In this document: one piece after another, positions 9,465 to 20,389 of the stretch | Layout of the letters: each line of letters opens with the position of its first letter | Position numbering within the stretch: the first letter of the stretch is position 1 | Origin: Flavobacteriaceae bacterium | Lineage (GTDB): Bacteria; Bacteroidota; Bacteroidia; Flavobacteriales; Flavobacteriaceae | Assembly: GCA_026710085.1 (NCBI GenBank) | Contig: JAPORT010000017.1 | Location: forward strand, 56,481-120,480 | Direction of reading: 5' to 3' | Length of the DNA: 64,000 nt | Notes under the pieces: generated by a model | What the model saw: the letters and a program-made list of their open reading frames with translations, nothing else | The model's database searches: none | What the model was told of the DNA's origin: nothing | Program-made: the position numbers and the translations under genes

Positions 9465-10790
9465 TTAATCGTATCCTGGAGTGGTTTGGCTGAGAATATT
9501 CCTAAGTTCTGCTATTTTCTTTACATCTTCTAAATCTAAAACGTCAACATGAATTGGTGTGCGTTCTATGGGGTCATCAATCATATTGAACACATCTCCA
9601 TTGTTATAGACCTTCCATTGTTTGTCATGTATGTAGATGGCCTTTTTAAACTTTCCCCAATTGGGAGCGTAATGACAGTAAACCCATTGTCTTGGTTCAC
9701 TATTCTCTCCTATTAATTGAGAATAAAAACTGACACCATCGAGCTGTTCATCGATAACGTTAATTCCAGCAACATCGAGTAAAGTTGGCATAAAATCAGT
9801 GAAATCAATGAGATGGTTATTGATAGAACCTTGAGTTATGGTTCCTGGCCAGTAGGCAATCAAGGGGACATGAGTTCCGGCACTAGTGGTTAATCCTTTT
9901 CCTCCTTGTATCTGGTGGTCATTTTGACGGGATGTTATTTTCCTACTGGTTCCATTATCACTCAAAAATAAGAGTAATGTATTGTTCGTTAGCCCTTTAT
10001 TTTCGACCATATGGACAATTTTACCAACCAATTTATCCATATATTGAACCATGGATCCAAAATACTTTGGATGATTGATTGAAGGGGTCTCCAATTCGAA
10101 AGTTTCATGATCGGGTGTTGGTTCAAAGGGGTCGTGTGGCAACACCATGGGATAGTAAATCAAAAATGGATGGTCTGAGTTCTTCTCAATGAATTGATCG
10201 ATATAATCAACAAAATAATCTGGACCATAACCTGGGTATTTTTTGGCCTCCCCTCCGTTATCCTTGATGCTTAGTTTGGGATTTTTATATCGTGAACCTA
10301 ATTGGTCTATTTGCCACAAACAATAATCATTGAATCCAGCGCCTTCTGGTCTTGATCCGATTTTTCCACCAGCTAATCGTTGTTGTTTTGAATTCCCAAA
10401 CAATTGCCACTTCCCAACGATGAGTGTTTCATAGCCTTGCTGCTTGAAATAATTTGCAAAAGTCGTTTCTCGAGAATCCAAAAGTCCAAAACCAAGATAG
10501 TTTTTGTGATTGTATTTTCCAGTCATTAATTGCACACGTGAAGGGGTGCATAAAGGCGTCGAATAAGCATGATTGAAACGCATTCCATGGTTTGCCAAAA
10601 AATCAAGATTTGGTGTGTTATAATCATCACTGCCATAAACCCCCAAACCTTCAATACCCAAATCATCTGCCATAATCAAAATGATATTAGGCCTTTCATT
10701 TTCTTTTAAGATGAAGCTATCCATGTTTTTGATGCAGACTAGGAGTAAAACTGAAATGATGTAGTGTAAATACATGAGAACAGTAATCAT
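9465..10790 (-). CDS. Secreted sulfatase, arylsulfatase A-like
   Basis: 441 residues. A hydrophobic N-terminal segment (residues about 5-20) is a signal peptide or anchor. Metal ligands sit in MADDLG (D42-D43). The formylglycine site is C81-T-P-S-R85. LSDNGTS in the C-terminal half supplies the conserved DN metal ligands, and GGKGLTTSAGTHVPLIAYWPG is the usual arylsulfatase core that follows. It differs clearly from the neighbouring sulfatase, so the pair probably acts on different sulfate positions of one glycan. It is transcribed first of the two. The long spacer upstream carries repeat copy B. Confidence 0.88.
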   Translation of the reverse strand: MITVLMYLHYIISVLLLVCIKNMDSFILKENERPNIILIMADDLGIEGLGVYGSDDYNTPNLDFLANHGMRFNHAYSTPLCTPSRVQLMTGKYNHKNYLGFGLLDSRETTFANYFKQQGYETLIVGKWQLFGNSKQQRLAGGKIGSRPEGAGFNDYCLWQIDQLGSRYKNPKLSIKDNGGEAKKYPGYGPDYFVDYIDQFIEKNSDHPFLIYYPMVLPHDPFEPTPDHETFELETPSINHPKYFGSMVQYMDKLVGKIVHMVENKGLTNNTLLLFLSDNGTSRKITSRQNDHQIQGGKGLTTSAGTHVPLIAYWPGTITQGSINNHLIDFTDFMPTLLDVAGINVIDEQLDGVSFYSQLIGENSEPRQWVYCHYAPNWGKFKKAIYIHDKQWKVYNNGDVFNMIDDPIERTPIHVDVLDLEDVKKIAELRNILSQTTPGYD

Positions 10791-11386
10791 AGTTAAAATA
10801 GTAACTCCTTAAAAACTCAAATATAATCCATGAGCCCCTTTTTATATTTGGCGTGAAAGGATTAATACTTATCCGATGGAGTCTTTCAATGCAAAGAAAT
10901 GTGTCCATTGAATATAAAACCTTTCGTAAATGTTAAAAAACCATCATCGCCAAACTGACTCTTTGCATCCCGTCGAAGCTCAAAAGCATTCTCAAACTAG
11001 AGGCATATTCAACCGGCTAGTGCAACATAATCCATGGGGATTAAATTAAGGGGGACAGTTTGGAGTTTAGTATCAAATTGAGATAGGTTGGCAGGGTTCG
11101 CCCTGTAGCCCATTTTCCTTCACACCAAGACTCACGCAACAAAATAGAAGGATTCGATTTTCGGTGGGGGAATGGTATGAAGACGTATAGACAAGGCAGT
11201 GATAAATATTAAAACCTGTCCTTTCAATATAGGGTAACACAACATAGGTTGGAAAGAACAAATAGCTCTCAAAAGTCCGTATAAAGGATTAAACGAAAAT
11301 CAATCGGAAAAAGGAGGGGGTCATTCTAAAAATCTCCGTTTGTGGATTTGATGAAGTCGAATGGTAAGAGATGAATTTTATTTCAA
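10791..11386. other. Spacer of about 600 bp with no supported gene
   Basis: It contains short frames on both strands that look like chance. The central part (11082-11300) is the second copy of the repeat also found at 7493-7741. On the minus strand a 62-codon frame at 11073-11261 lies inside the repeat, but its counterpart is interrupted in the other copy, so I do not call it a gene. Confidence 0.5.
11082..11300. repeat. Diverged intergenic repeat, copy B
   Basis: This copy aligns with 7493-7741 in the same orientation. It ends with the shared GGATTAAACGAAAAT and contains GGATTCGATTTTCGGTGGGGG. It is about 30 bp shorter than copy A. The two copies flank the sulfatase pair and are separated by about 3.3 kb. 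Confidence 0.55.
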
Positions 11387-12442
11387 TCACTTGGCCATTA
11401 GTGATTGGCGTAAAAAAAGACTCCCCACACAAATGATAAGAAAAATCAATGCCATCCATAGTCCAGTAACAAACCATAAAGTCAAGACCATGATAACCCA
11501 ATATAATGGGAAAATAATGGCACCAAAAGCATATTTCATCGAATTATGGAATAATTGCGTATTAAAGAAACTGAGAACTTTTTTCAGGATTTGAAAAACA
11601 ATCCAATTGGGGACTTCTAATAATTGGATGAACAAAGTAGACTTCATTTTTGGAGGTGTTTTCTTTGCAAGGAAAGGCAACTCTTTTTTCAGTTGTTGAA
11701 AAGGGGCCCCAGCCGATTGGTTATCTACAAATCGCCATTGATGTTCAAATCCCTCTTCAATTTCAGGAAGCCATAAACATTTTTTGATTTCGTGTGTTAG
11801 CGTATTTTTTAATTCATTGATGATGATGGGAGTTTTGGGGGTCTCCGATAGAAAACCTCGTATTAAAATAGGCTTTCCAAAGACTAAATGTACGGTTCCT
11901 CTTGGAGCAGACAAATGACTGTAGTTAAGCCCAACTGGTTGCAAATAGATGTTGGTTGACTGATAGTCTTTCTGAGACTCTAGTGCGAGTCGACTACTTC
12001 CTTTGGATAAGGGTTTGAGATATCTGTTTAAATTTTGACCAGCTTCTGGAAACATGATAATGGATGCTTTATGACCTAGCATCGCTCTGCATTGAGCGAA
12101 CACATCATGATTTTTTGAAAGTTTTTCATATCCATCTCGCATCCGATAGATTGGCAACATACCGATAGCGCTCAAAAACCATGAAAATCGTTTGTTAAAA
12201 ACATCACTTCTCGTTAATGAAATCACTTTTCTAGGAGTGTATGCCCCCAATAAAAGAGCATCTAAAAATCCATTACAGTGATTGGCGCAATAAATGATGC
12301 CAGAATGTTTGGGTATGTTTTCTTTACCATAAATCACCACACGATGAAAATATAGGACATTAAAGATTTTGCATATATTTTTTATGGTGATATAGCAAAG
12401 TGATTTTGCAAAATGATTAACCGTGTTGACTACCAACTTCAA
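11387..12442 (-). CDS. PlsC-type phospholipid/glycerol acyltransferase, membrane-bound
   Basis: 351 residues. The acyltransferase core shows the catalytic NH..D block in YCANHCNGFLDALLL (residues about 51-65) and the substrate-binding FPEAG block near residue 130 followed by KGSSRLALE. The C-terminal 60 residues hold two strong hydrophobic helices, as in the Bacteroidota glycerol acyltransferase branch. It would transfer an acyl chain to lysophosphatidic acid or a related lipid at the inner membrane. The gene is divergent from the TonB receptor across a 106-bp promoter region. Confidence 0.8.
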   Translation of the reverse strand: MKLVVNTVNHFAKSLCYITIKNICKIFNVLYFHRVVIYGKENIPKHSGIIYCANHCNGFLDALLLGAYTPRKVISLTRSDVFNKRFSWFLSAIGMLPIYRMRDGYEKLSKNHDVFAQCRAMLGHKASIIMFPEAGQNLNRYLKPLSKGSSRLALESQKDYQSTNIYLQPVGLNYSHLSAPRGTVHLVFGKPILIRGFLSETPKTPIIINELKNTLTHEIKKCLWLPEIEEGFEHQWRFVDNQSAGAPFQQLKKELPFLAKKTPPKMKSTLFIQLLEVPNWIVFQILKKVLSFFNTQLFHNSMKYAFGAIIFPLYWVIMVLTLWFVTGLWMALIFLIICVGSLFLRQSLMAK

Positions 12443-12457
12443 TATTGATTAAATTTG
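12426..12457 (+). promoter_or_regulatory. Bacteroidota-type promoter for the TonB-dependent receptor
   Basis: TTG at 12426-12428 and TAAATTTG at 12450-12457 match the -33 and -7 elements (TTTG and TAnnTTTG) with a 21-nt spacer. This predicts a start about 90 nt before the receptor ATG. The -7 box lies just upstream of the divergent acyltransferase start, so the two promoters may overlap. Confidence 0.45.
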
Positions 12458-12548
12458 CATTCGTTTATGGCGTCAGCTCATAAATGAAGATAACGCTATA
12501 AATTAAATCTATTTAACTGCAAATAGATGAAAAACTAATATAAAGACA

Positions 12549-15419
12549 ATGAAAAAAAAGAATTTAATAGTTGGTATCACCGCTAGTCAAATACTGTTTT
12601 TTTTCCTGGGAGGTAGTTTAAAAGCACAAATTTCAGGAAAAGTACTTGATGCCGATGGCTTTCCAATCGTCTCAGCATCGATTATCATTAAAAACCAATC
12701 CAATACCATCACGGATTTTGATGGAAACTTTACCTTACCCTCTCCCGATTCGTTTCCAGTGATCATAGAAATTTATCAGTCGGGCTATGTTTCCAAAGAG
12801 TTAGAGTTACTTGCCGAAAGTCAGGAATTGGTGATCTACCTTCAAGAGGGTCAAAATCTGGATGAAGTCATTGTGACGGCAGGTCGAAGACCAGAAAAAA
12901 TACAAGATGCCCCTAATTCAGTATCCGTTATTTTAGGAAGAGAAATAGCTAGTAAACCATTACACAACCCCGTACTATACTTAGAAAAACTAGCTGGAAT
13001 CGACTTGAATCGACAATCAGGCGGTCGCGTGAACATCAATTTGAGAGGACCCGCAGGATTATTGATAACAGATACTTATGTGATGCAGGATTATCGTGGA
13101 ATCGTCCAAGCGGGATTGAATGTCTTTGACCAAAATGCCACAGCGCTCATTGCCCTTGATTTAGAACGGGTCGAAGTGGTTCGAGGTCCTGTTTCAAGTC
13201 TTTATGGACCTGGGGTATCATCCGGTGTGGTTCATTTTCTTTCAAAAGACCCCTTTAAATATCCTGGTACAGAAATCGAATTAGTAGGCGGAAATTTAGA
13301 TACTTATAGAACCCAGCTGAGGCATGCTGGCACGAATAATGAGAAAAACTTTGGCTATAAAATCAATGTGGGGTATCAGCAAAATGGGGAATGGGACATT
13401 CCCATACAAAGAGGATTGACCGATTCAGATCCTGAAATGCAAGTTGATGATTACAAGCAATACACGAGGTCTATTCGAGCGGATGGGTCACTTTATTTTA
13501 AACTGAAAAATAATTTCAATATTACAGCAGTTGGGGGAATCACCAATTTGAAAGCTAATTTTTGGAGTGATCGAGGGCCCGTATATCAAGAAGATGCCGA
13601 TGATATTTTCTTTCAAGCTCGAGCACAAAACGATCATTTCTTTTTCCAATTTGTTTATAACTCCAATATCAATAATCCTGAGAAAAAGGGGTACCTTTAT
13701 TTTACTGGTGAGGAAGCCGTGATCGATATTAGTCAAACAGAAATACAAATTCAGTACAACAATCAATTATCATTCATGAACACCGAATATACTTTGGGGG
13801 CTGAAAGACGTTCGAGTCAATTTGATTCTCCAGTTATTTTCGGAAGAAACGACGTCAATGATGATTTAACCATTACGGGAGCTTATTTCCAAACGAAGTC
13901 CGAGGTGATCTCAAAGTTAGAGTTGGTATTATCTGGACGAATGGATCACTATGGCTATAGCAATGAAGTGAGCTTTTCACCGAATGCGGCCATAGTCTTT
14001 AAACCCAATTTAAAACATACCTTCAGAGGCTCATTCAGTCAGACTTACGTTACCCCTGGTGCGATAGACTTGTATACAGACTTTCCATTTATACGTCAAG
14101 AACAATTAGATCTGTGGCTTTATGGTGGAAAAAATCCAATCAATATTCCAGTCAATCCTGAAATCCAATTTTTAGAACCATTGATTCCAAATCAAACTGG
14201 ATTGGGTGTTAATTATGCCACGGTTGTTGGAATATTTCATCAACAATTCGGCTCACCCAATGCTGATTTAGGTGGATTAACCCCTTGGGAAGCAGTGGAT
14301 GCTGGGGTGAATCAATTTGCTCAGAGTCTAGGAATAAACCCCAGTTTATTGCCTAGTTTTTCCGGACATATGCAAGATCCACAGCTTTTAGCAGAACTAA
14401 GTGGAAGAGAGATTACTAAGGGCATTACCATTGGCATTGATGGCCAACCTTTGGAACCTCGGAGCACTCAAGAGGCCAAACTAAGAAGTGAAGTGAATTT
14501 TGAAGTAGGCTGGAAAGGAATTATCGGAGATAAAGTGCAGTTATCATTAGATGTGTTTAACCTCACGGGTCGAGATTTCTCTGTCATCAGACAAGTCACT
14601 CCACTCGTTGCATTCCCTAATTTAAGGACTGATTTAAGAGAATCAATTGAAGAAGGGGGTGGGTTAAGCAGTACGATTGAAGAACATATCTTACGATATG
14701 TACAAGGTGTTTATGGGTCATTAGGAGTGCCTCTGACAGGATTACCTGCTGGAATTGTCGGACCGAACCCGATACCATCCGCGGATCAAGTGGTTCAACT
14801 ACTTTGGACTTCAGCAGTTCGACCACTCTATCAAGGAGCTGCTCAAGGTTTGGAGCAATTGGTTTATGGTCCCAACGGGGATCAAAATGAAGCGGGAGTA
14901 CTTGGGGTTGTTCGCAGCGACAAAAATCCAGATCATGAAAAACCGGTGGTGATGTATTCGTATACCGATAGTAATATTGATAAAGTCACCTACACGGGGG
15001 TCGATTTTGGCAGTCAAATAGCATTGACTCAAGATATTTCAGCGTATGCCAATTATTCATGGGTCAGTCAAAATATTTGGAGAGGCAAAGAATTAGGTCC
15101 CAAAGCAACGGAATCAGATTTTTTTGGCTTAAACAAACCGCAACATCGACTTCGACTGGGATTTAATTATAACCCGACAGATGGCTTCAATTTTGGTATC
15201 GGGACTCTTTATTCTTCTAAATTTGAGTCTTTGTTATCGCCACTATATAATGGCGAGGTTGACTCACGCGTTATAGTGAACGCTAATGTAGGATATGGCT
15301 TAGAGAACATCTCGATCTCTTTGAATGTAGACAATCTTTTTGGAACAGAATATTCTTTATTTCCTCGTATGCCGATAATTGGCAGAAGAGTACTTGCAAC
15401 GGTTCGTTATCGTTTTTAA
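12549..15419 (+). CDS. TonB-dependent outer-membrane receptor with carboxypeptidase-regulatory-like domain
   Basis: 956 residues. A signal peptide ends near residue 27 (SLKAQ). It is followed by a CarboxypepD_reg-like beta-sandwich at about 28-100 (ISGKVLDADGFPIVSASI, ITDFDGNFTLP). The plug starts with DEVIVTAGRRPEKIQDAPNS and contains GGRVNINLRGPAG and EVVRGPVSSLYGPGVSSGVV. A 22-stranded barrel ends in the aromatic RRVLATVRYRF needed for BAM recognition. No SusD partner follows, so this is a stand-alone receptor of the BtuB or siderophore type rather than a SusC. The ligand is unknown. A long low-complexity extracellular stretch lies near residues 535-770. Confidence 0.88.
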   Translation: MKKKNLIVGITASQILFFFLGGSLKAQISGKVLDADGFPIVSASIIIKNQSNTITDFDGNFTLPSPDSFPVIIEIYQSGYVSKELELLAESQELVIYLQEGQNLDEVIVTAGRRPEKIQDAPNSVSVILGREIASKPLHNPVLYLEKLAGIDLNRQSGGRVNINLRGPAGLLITDTYVMQDYRGIVQAGLNVFDQNATALIALDLERVEVVRGPVSSLYGPGVSSGVVHFLSKDPFKYPGTEIELVGGNLDTYRTQLRHAGTNNEKNFGYKINVGYQQNGEWDIPIQRGLTDSDPEMQVDDYKQYTRSIRADGSLYFKLKNNFNITAVGGITNLKANFWSDRGPVYQEDADDIFFQARAQNDHFFFQFVYNSNINNPEKKGYLYFTGEEAVIDISQTEIQIQYNNQLSFMNTEYTLGAERRSSQFDSPVIFGRNDVNDDLTITGAYFQTKSEVISKLELVLSGRMDHYGYSNEVSFSPNAAIVFKPNLKHTFRGSFSQTYVTPGAIDLYTDFPFIRQEQLDLWLYGGKNPINIPVNPEIQFLEPLIPNQTGLGVNYATVVGIFHQQFGSPNADLGGLTPWEAVDAGVNQFAQSLGINPSLLPSFSGHMQDPQLLAELSGREITKGITIGIDGQPLEPRSTQEAKLRSEVNFEVGWKGIIGDKVQLSLDVFNLTGRDFSVIRQVTPLVAFPNLRTDLRESIEEGGGLSSTIEEHILRYVQGVYGSLGVPLTGLPAGIVGPNPIPSADQVVQLLWTSAVRPLYQGAAQGLEQLVYGPNGDQNEAGVLGVVRSDKNPDHEKPVVMYSYTDSNIDKVTYTGVDFGSQIALTQDISAYANYSWVSQNIWRGKELGPKATESDFFGLNKPQHRLRLGFNYNPTDGFNFGIGTLYSSKFESLLSPLYNGEVDSRVIVNANVGYGLENISISLNVDNLFGTEYSLFPRMPIIGRRVLATVRYRF

Positions 15420-15483
15420 AAACGAAGAATTAAGAAGTAAAATCAACATACATAAGAGAATAAACCAATTCATTAAAAATATC

Positions 15484-15765
15484 ATGGAAAAACAGCAATT
15501 CACAACGCTTTTGAATGCTATCAAAAGCAATGCAAAAACCATCGAAAGTAATGCAAAGGCTATCAAACAATTATCCGACAGGGTCGATACAATCATAAAT
15601 GTAGTGAATGAGATACATAGCAAACAAAACAAACAAATAGAAGTCATGTATCTTATTGAGAAAAAAGTAGATAAATTCAACGAATACTCTTTGAATCGAT
15701 ACCAATTAAATCTCAATCGAATCGACAGCCCTAATGAAAGGGTAGAAGCCTTAGAGTCGAATTAA
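15484..15765 (+). CDS. Small coiled-coil protein, unknown function
   Basis: The ATG at 15484 gives 93 residues; an upstream in-frame start inside the receptor gene is unlikely. The N-terminal part is a repetitive heptad-like coiled coil (AIKSNAKTIESNAKAIKQLSD), followed by a basic and polar tail. There is no signal peptide or membrane segment. It begins 64 bp after the receptor gene and heads a run of tiny genes, several of them decayed. I do not recognise the family, and a partly decayed origin is possible. Confidence 0.45.
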   Translation: MEKQQFTTLLNAIKSNAKTIESNAKAIKQLSDRVDTIINVVNEIHSKQNKQIEVMYLIEKKVDKFNEYSLNRYQLNLNRIDSPNERVEALESN

Positions 15766-15935
15766 AGCCATCTACTCAACGAAATCATAACAAACTTCAA
15801 TCCTTTCATATATCGCAATAAATCAATCTAAGCAATGGACAAACAGGGATTATCGTTTTAGTAGTAGCCATAGTATTTTTATTTACAATCATAACCCTGT
15901 TAGTTTAAGACAAAAAGACGAATCAAACCAAGACG

Positions 15936-16175
15936 ATGGTAATGAAAGAAAAGAATCGAAAATTCATGTATGGAGCAATCAATACAAATCAAACAAGCCA
16001 AGTTCATACCACAAACGAACTACTAGAAAAGATATTAGATGAAGTCGAAAGAAATCGTATCAATACCTCCATCATAACCACAATAGTTGTAATTGCTCTC
16101 TACATGTCTTTGGACTTTGGTGGCAATTATCTTTTTAGTCAGTTAAATGCCATCTACTCAACGAAATCAATCTAA
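15936..16175 (+). CDS. Small single-pass membrane protein, unknown
   Basis: 79 residues with a polar N-terminal half (ELLEKILDEVERNRINTS) and one membrane helix (IITTIVVIALYMSLDF) near residues 46-61. The tail GGNYLFSQLNAIYSTKSI is echoed in a shifted frame after the next gene, so the two are duplicates. Translation could also start at the ATG two codons later. It overlaps nothing and is followed 3 bp later by another tiny membrane gene. I do not recognise the family. Holin-like or toxin-like peptides have this size and layout, but nothing specific supports that. Confidence 0.4.
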   Translation: MVMKEKNRKFMYGAINTNQTSQVHTTNELLEKILDEVERNRINTSIITTIVVIALYMSLDFGGNYLFSQLNAIYSTKSI

Positions 16176-16178
16176 GCA

Positions 16179-16394
16179 ATGGTAATAGGAGGTGCTTTTG
16201 TATTATTATTACTATTAGTAACAGTTATAGTAGCAGTTGTAGTAGCTATTGAAATGGAAAATCCTTCAAGTCAAGTCAGTAGTAAAGAACCCAAAGATAA
16301 GACCAATACACTAATAAAAAAGATAATAACCACGATAATAGTAATTTTTATAGTCCGTTCAACTTGGAAAGCTATTATCCTTTTAGTCAGTTAA
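16179..16394 (+). CDS. Small two-helix membrane protein, unknown, probably frameshifted at its end
   Basis: 71 residues. The N-terminus is a helix of almost pure Leu/Val (AFVLLLLLVTVIVAVVVA). A basic linker and a second hydrophobic segment (IITTIIVIFIV) follow. Near position 16360 a one-base shift would restore the tail SYYPFSQLNAK, matching the tail of the preceding gene. This suggests the current C-terminus is the product of a frameshift. It starts 3 bp after the preceding gene. Confidence 0.35.
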   Translation: MVIGGAFVLLLLLVTVIVAVVVAIEMENPSSQVSSKEPKDKTNTLIKKIITTIIVIFIVRSTWKAIILLVS

Positions 16395-16404
16395 ATGCCA
16401 AATA

Positions 16405-17009
16405 GCAAAGGAAATTCGTTTTATCAATAATGATCTAGAACAGAGCAACCATTTTTGGCCATGATATCGTCTAGAGTTTATTGGCAGTGCCACGATTAAA
16501 GAAATGCAGTCGCGCTATTGGAATGATACACTGAACGGCTTTTATTAAAAGATTTTACAAGACTTAAAAGAGCAAGGCTTCAATCCTTTGGAAATGCGAC
16601 AAGAGCAAGCCATTGGCTAAGTTTAAAAACGATAAGAAGTTCATAGCGGCGTTAAAGTTTGTGATCTCAGAATTCTATCAATTTATAGGCTTTCTCTATC
16701 TATCCAAAAAAATGCACTCTGAACTAATGGAGCAATCCTATTCCACACTGAAGAAATGTAGAGGAAATGATTCAAATTATCTACCATGACTACTCGAATA
16801 TGATGATTCAATTCGACTTAAAGGACTTTGTCAATCGGGCAAAGAATATTCCACGCTTCGAGAAATCCAGCACGGAGCAGGCGCAAAAATTTGAACATGA
16901 AACACTCGTTAAGTTTCTTTGCGTCCATTTGGGAATTTTAGAGGAGCAATTATCCAAAAGAGACGTAGGGCATCAAGGAGCTTTTTATCTATCCGCCGAA
17001 GTGGATCGA
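16405..17009 (+). pseudogene. Decayed coding remnant(s), family unknown
   Basis: Reading from 16405 in one frame gives protein-like text: KEIRFINNDLEQSNHFW, a stop, EFIGSATIKEMQSRYWNDTL, a stop, then KILQDLKEQGFNPLEMRQEQ. From about 16621 another frame gives KFKNDKKFIAALKFVISEFY and LYLSKKMHSELMEQ. Near 16755 it shifts to the frame of EEMIQIIYHDYSNMMIQFDL. Composition and length suggest one or two former genes with nonsense and frameshift mutations. I could not place them in a family. The stop density is not far from chance in AT-rich DNA, so this is tentative. Confidence 0.4.
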
Positions 17010-17014
17010 AAGGA

Positions 17015-17125
17015 ATGAATACCCGAACCAAAATAGTGATAATTGCAGTTGTTTTGATAATAGTAGGGTTTATGCTTTATTATCCTAAACAACATGAATT
17101 GAATAAAAAAAGATTATTTAATTGA
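17015..17125 (+). CDS. 36-residue single-helix membrane peptide
   Basis: The ATG at 17015, after an AAAGGA-like purine run, encodes a short basic N-terminus (MNTRTK), one membrane helix (IVIIAVVLIIVGFMLYY) and a polar tail. Nothing else is recognisable. It lies directly before the 91-residue gene, and its end overlaps the possible upstream extension of that frame. Such peptides are too short to call with confidence without comparative data. Confidence 0.3.
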   Translation: MNTRTKIVIIAVVLIIVGFMLYYPKQHELNKKRLFN

Positions 17126-17132
17126 GGAAGTA

Positions 17133-17408
17133 TTGCCAAATTTTAATAAAGTACATCTATACTACGTGAGGCGTTACGATTCTGGAAAAGGAATCTATGA
17201 GGAACGAACTAAAGGGGTACTTGGATTTAATGCCGATATGATTACTCTAATTGAAAGTGCTAGAAATATAGAAGAATTAGGAGAACTTGAAGACTTCTTA
17301 ATACTAAAAACGATAGAGGAAATGGAAAGAATTCAGGAAAATGAAGAGTATTTAGAAAGTGTAAAACCTTTCATAGAAGCATATGTAGAAGGCCGTTATG
17401 GATATTGA
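17133..17408 (+). CDS. Hypothetical acidic protein
   Basis: About 91 residues from a TTG at 17133. The frame is open up to a TGA at 17100, and no ATG is available in it, so the start is uncertain. The sequence is soluble and acidic (FNADMITLIESARNIEELG, TIEEMERIQENEEYLESVKP), mostly helical, and has no recognised domain. It follows the tiny membrane peptide and is the last intact frame of this accessory cluster before atpD. Confidence 0.4.
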   Translation: MPNFNKVHLYYVRRYDSGKGIYEERTKGVLGFNADMITLIESARNIEELGELEDFLILKTIEEMERIQENEEYLESVKPFIEAYVEGRYGY

Positions 17409-19518
<2,110 letters not shown>

Positions 19519-19532
19519 TCAAGACAATAAAA

Positions 19533-19811
19533 ATGTATTTAGAGATCATATCTCCTGAAGCCGTATTATTATCACAAGAAGTGAATAGCATAGGAGTTCC
19601 AGGAAACGCAGGGTCATTTCAAGTGCTGAACAATCATGCTCCAATCGTTTCGACTCTGGGAAAAGGAACGGTCAAAATTGCTTCTAATCAAACCATTGAC
19701 CTGAATAGCGAACAATTTCAACTTCATCATCAAGGCAATTATTGGATGTTTGAAATCAATTCTGGAATCTTTGAAATGAAGAAAAATCAAGCGATTTTGC
19801 TGATTGAGTAG
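19533..19811 (+). CDS. atpC: ATP synthase F1 subunit epsilon
   Basis: 92 residues covering only the N-terminal beta-sandwich domain (MYLEIISPEAVLLSQEVNSI, NNHAPIVSTLGKGTVKI). The C-terminal helical hairpin that inhibits ATP hydrolysis in longer epsilon subunits is absent. This is common in Bacteroidota. It connects the gamma stalk to the c-ring. The gene forms an operon with atpD and ends exactly where the convergent recX ends, with no space for a terminator. Confidence 0.93.
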   Translation: MYLEIISPEAVLLSQEVNSIGVPGNAGSFQVLNNHAPIVSTLGKGTVKIASNQTIDLNSEQFQLHHQGNYWMFEINSGIFEMKKNQAILLIE

Positions 19812-20312
19812 TCAATCCAAATACTCAAGAATTAACGGAGGTTCCCAGCCTTTTCTTTTCAAATAATCGAAGATTTTCTTTTTGTCCTTTACATTAGAAT
19901 CATCGGGATAGCTTCTTTTGGCTTTTTCTAGGGCAATTAAAAACTTTTCTTGATAATCAGTGTTATCGATTAAATTCAATCCATATTGGATTAAATAGTC
20001 TGAAATATCTCTGGCCTGAAGCTCTCTTGTCAACCGTATGTTACCCCAATGCGACTGATTGAATTTTCCGATAACAAAAGATTCAACAAAACGTTTTTCA
20101 TTTAAGAAATTTTCCTCAATGAGATATTGTTTTAATTCTTCTCGATAATCATAAGGGACCTTGAGAAGGTCCATTTTGGCATGGACTTCTTGATGGCATC
20201 GATCTTGATATTGACAATAAAACTCTAGTTTTTTCTTATAGTTTTCGTAGGTCACTTCAAGACGTTTAAATTTTAAAATAGGCAGTACCCAATTTCCCAA
20301 AGTTAGATGCAT
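19812..20312 (-). CDS. recX: RecX family regulatory protein
   Basis: 166 residues from the ATG at 20312; a TTG four codons earlier is possible. RecX hallmarks are three-helix repeats: YKKKLEFYCQYQDRCHQEVHAK, LIEENFLNEKRFVESFVIGK and WGNIRLTRELQARDIS. Most homologues start close to the YKKKL segment, so the first 20 residues (LTLGNWVLPILKFKRLEV) may be untranslated in life. RecX binds RecA filaments and limits recombination. The stop abuts the atpC stop. recA is not in the window. Confidence 0.85.
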   Translation of the reverse strand: MHLTLGNWVLPILKFKRLEVTYENYKKKLEFYCQYQDRCHQEVHAKMDLLKVPYDYREELKQYLIEENFLNEKRFVESFVIGKFNQSHWGNIRLTRELQARDISDYLIQYGLNLIDNTDYQEKFLIALEKAKRSYPDDSNVKDKKKIFDYLKRKGWEPPLILEYLD

Positions 20313-20345
20313 TTTAAAAAACAAAGCAATGATCTCAAAGTTTTA

Positions 20346-20367
20346 ATCCAAAACTTTAGTTTTGGAT
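20346..20367. promoter_or_regulatory. Perfect inverted repeat between recX and the HU-SPOR gene
   Basis: ATCCAAAAC (20346-20354), loop TTTA, GTTTTGGAT (20359-20367): nine perfect base pairs in the 77-bp divergent spacer, 22 bp before the HU-SPOR ATG. It could be an operator shared by both genes or an RNA hairpin. No T-run follows on either strand, so it is not a plain terminator. Confidence 0.5.
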
Positions 20368-20389
20368 AGAAATAGGATACTTACATAGT

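Larger units (their letters stand above)
15769..16410 (+). repeat. Local duplicated blocks within the small-membrane-gene cluster
   Basis: GCCATCTACTCAACGAAATCA occurs just after the gene ending at 15765 and again near 16149-16169. AATCAATCTAAGCAATGG occurs near 15821-15838 and again near 16166-16183. CTTTTTAGTCAGTTAAATGCC near 16131-16151 recurs as CCTTTTAGTCAGTTAAATGCC near 16379-16399. After the first AATCAATCTAAGCAATGG, a frame at 15834-15908 reads as a hydrophobic peptide (GIIVLVVAIVFLFTII) without a usable start. It resembles the start of the gene at 16179. These are signs of tandem duplication followed by decay. Confidence 0.55.

Noticed and set aside
15357..15716. 119-codon minus-strand frame rich in Leu and Phe opposite the small coiled-coil gene
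   Set aside because: It is antisense to the receptor end and the coiled-coil gene, and its hydrophobic content is what the complement of Lys/Asn/Ile-rich codons gives.
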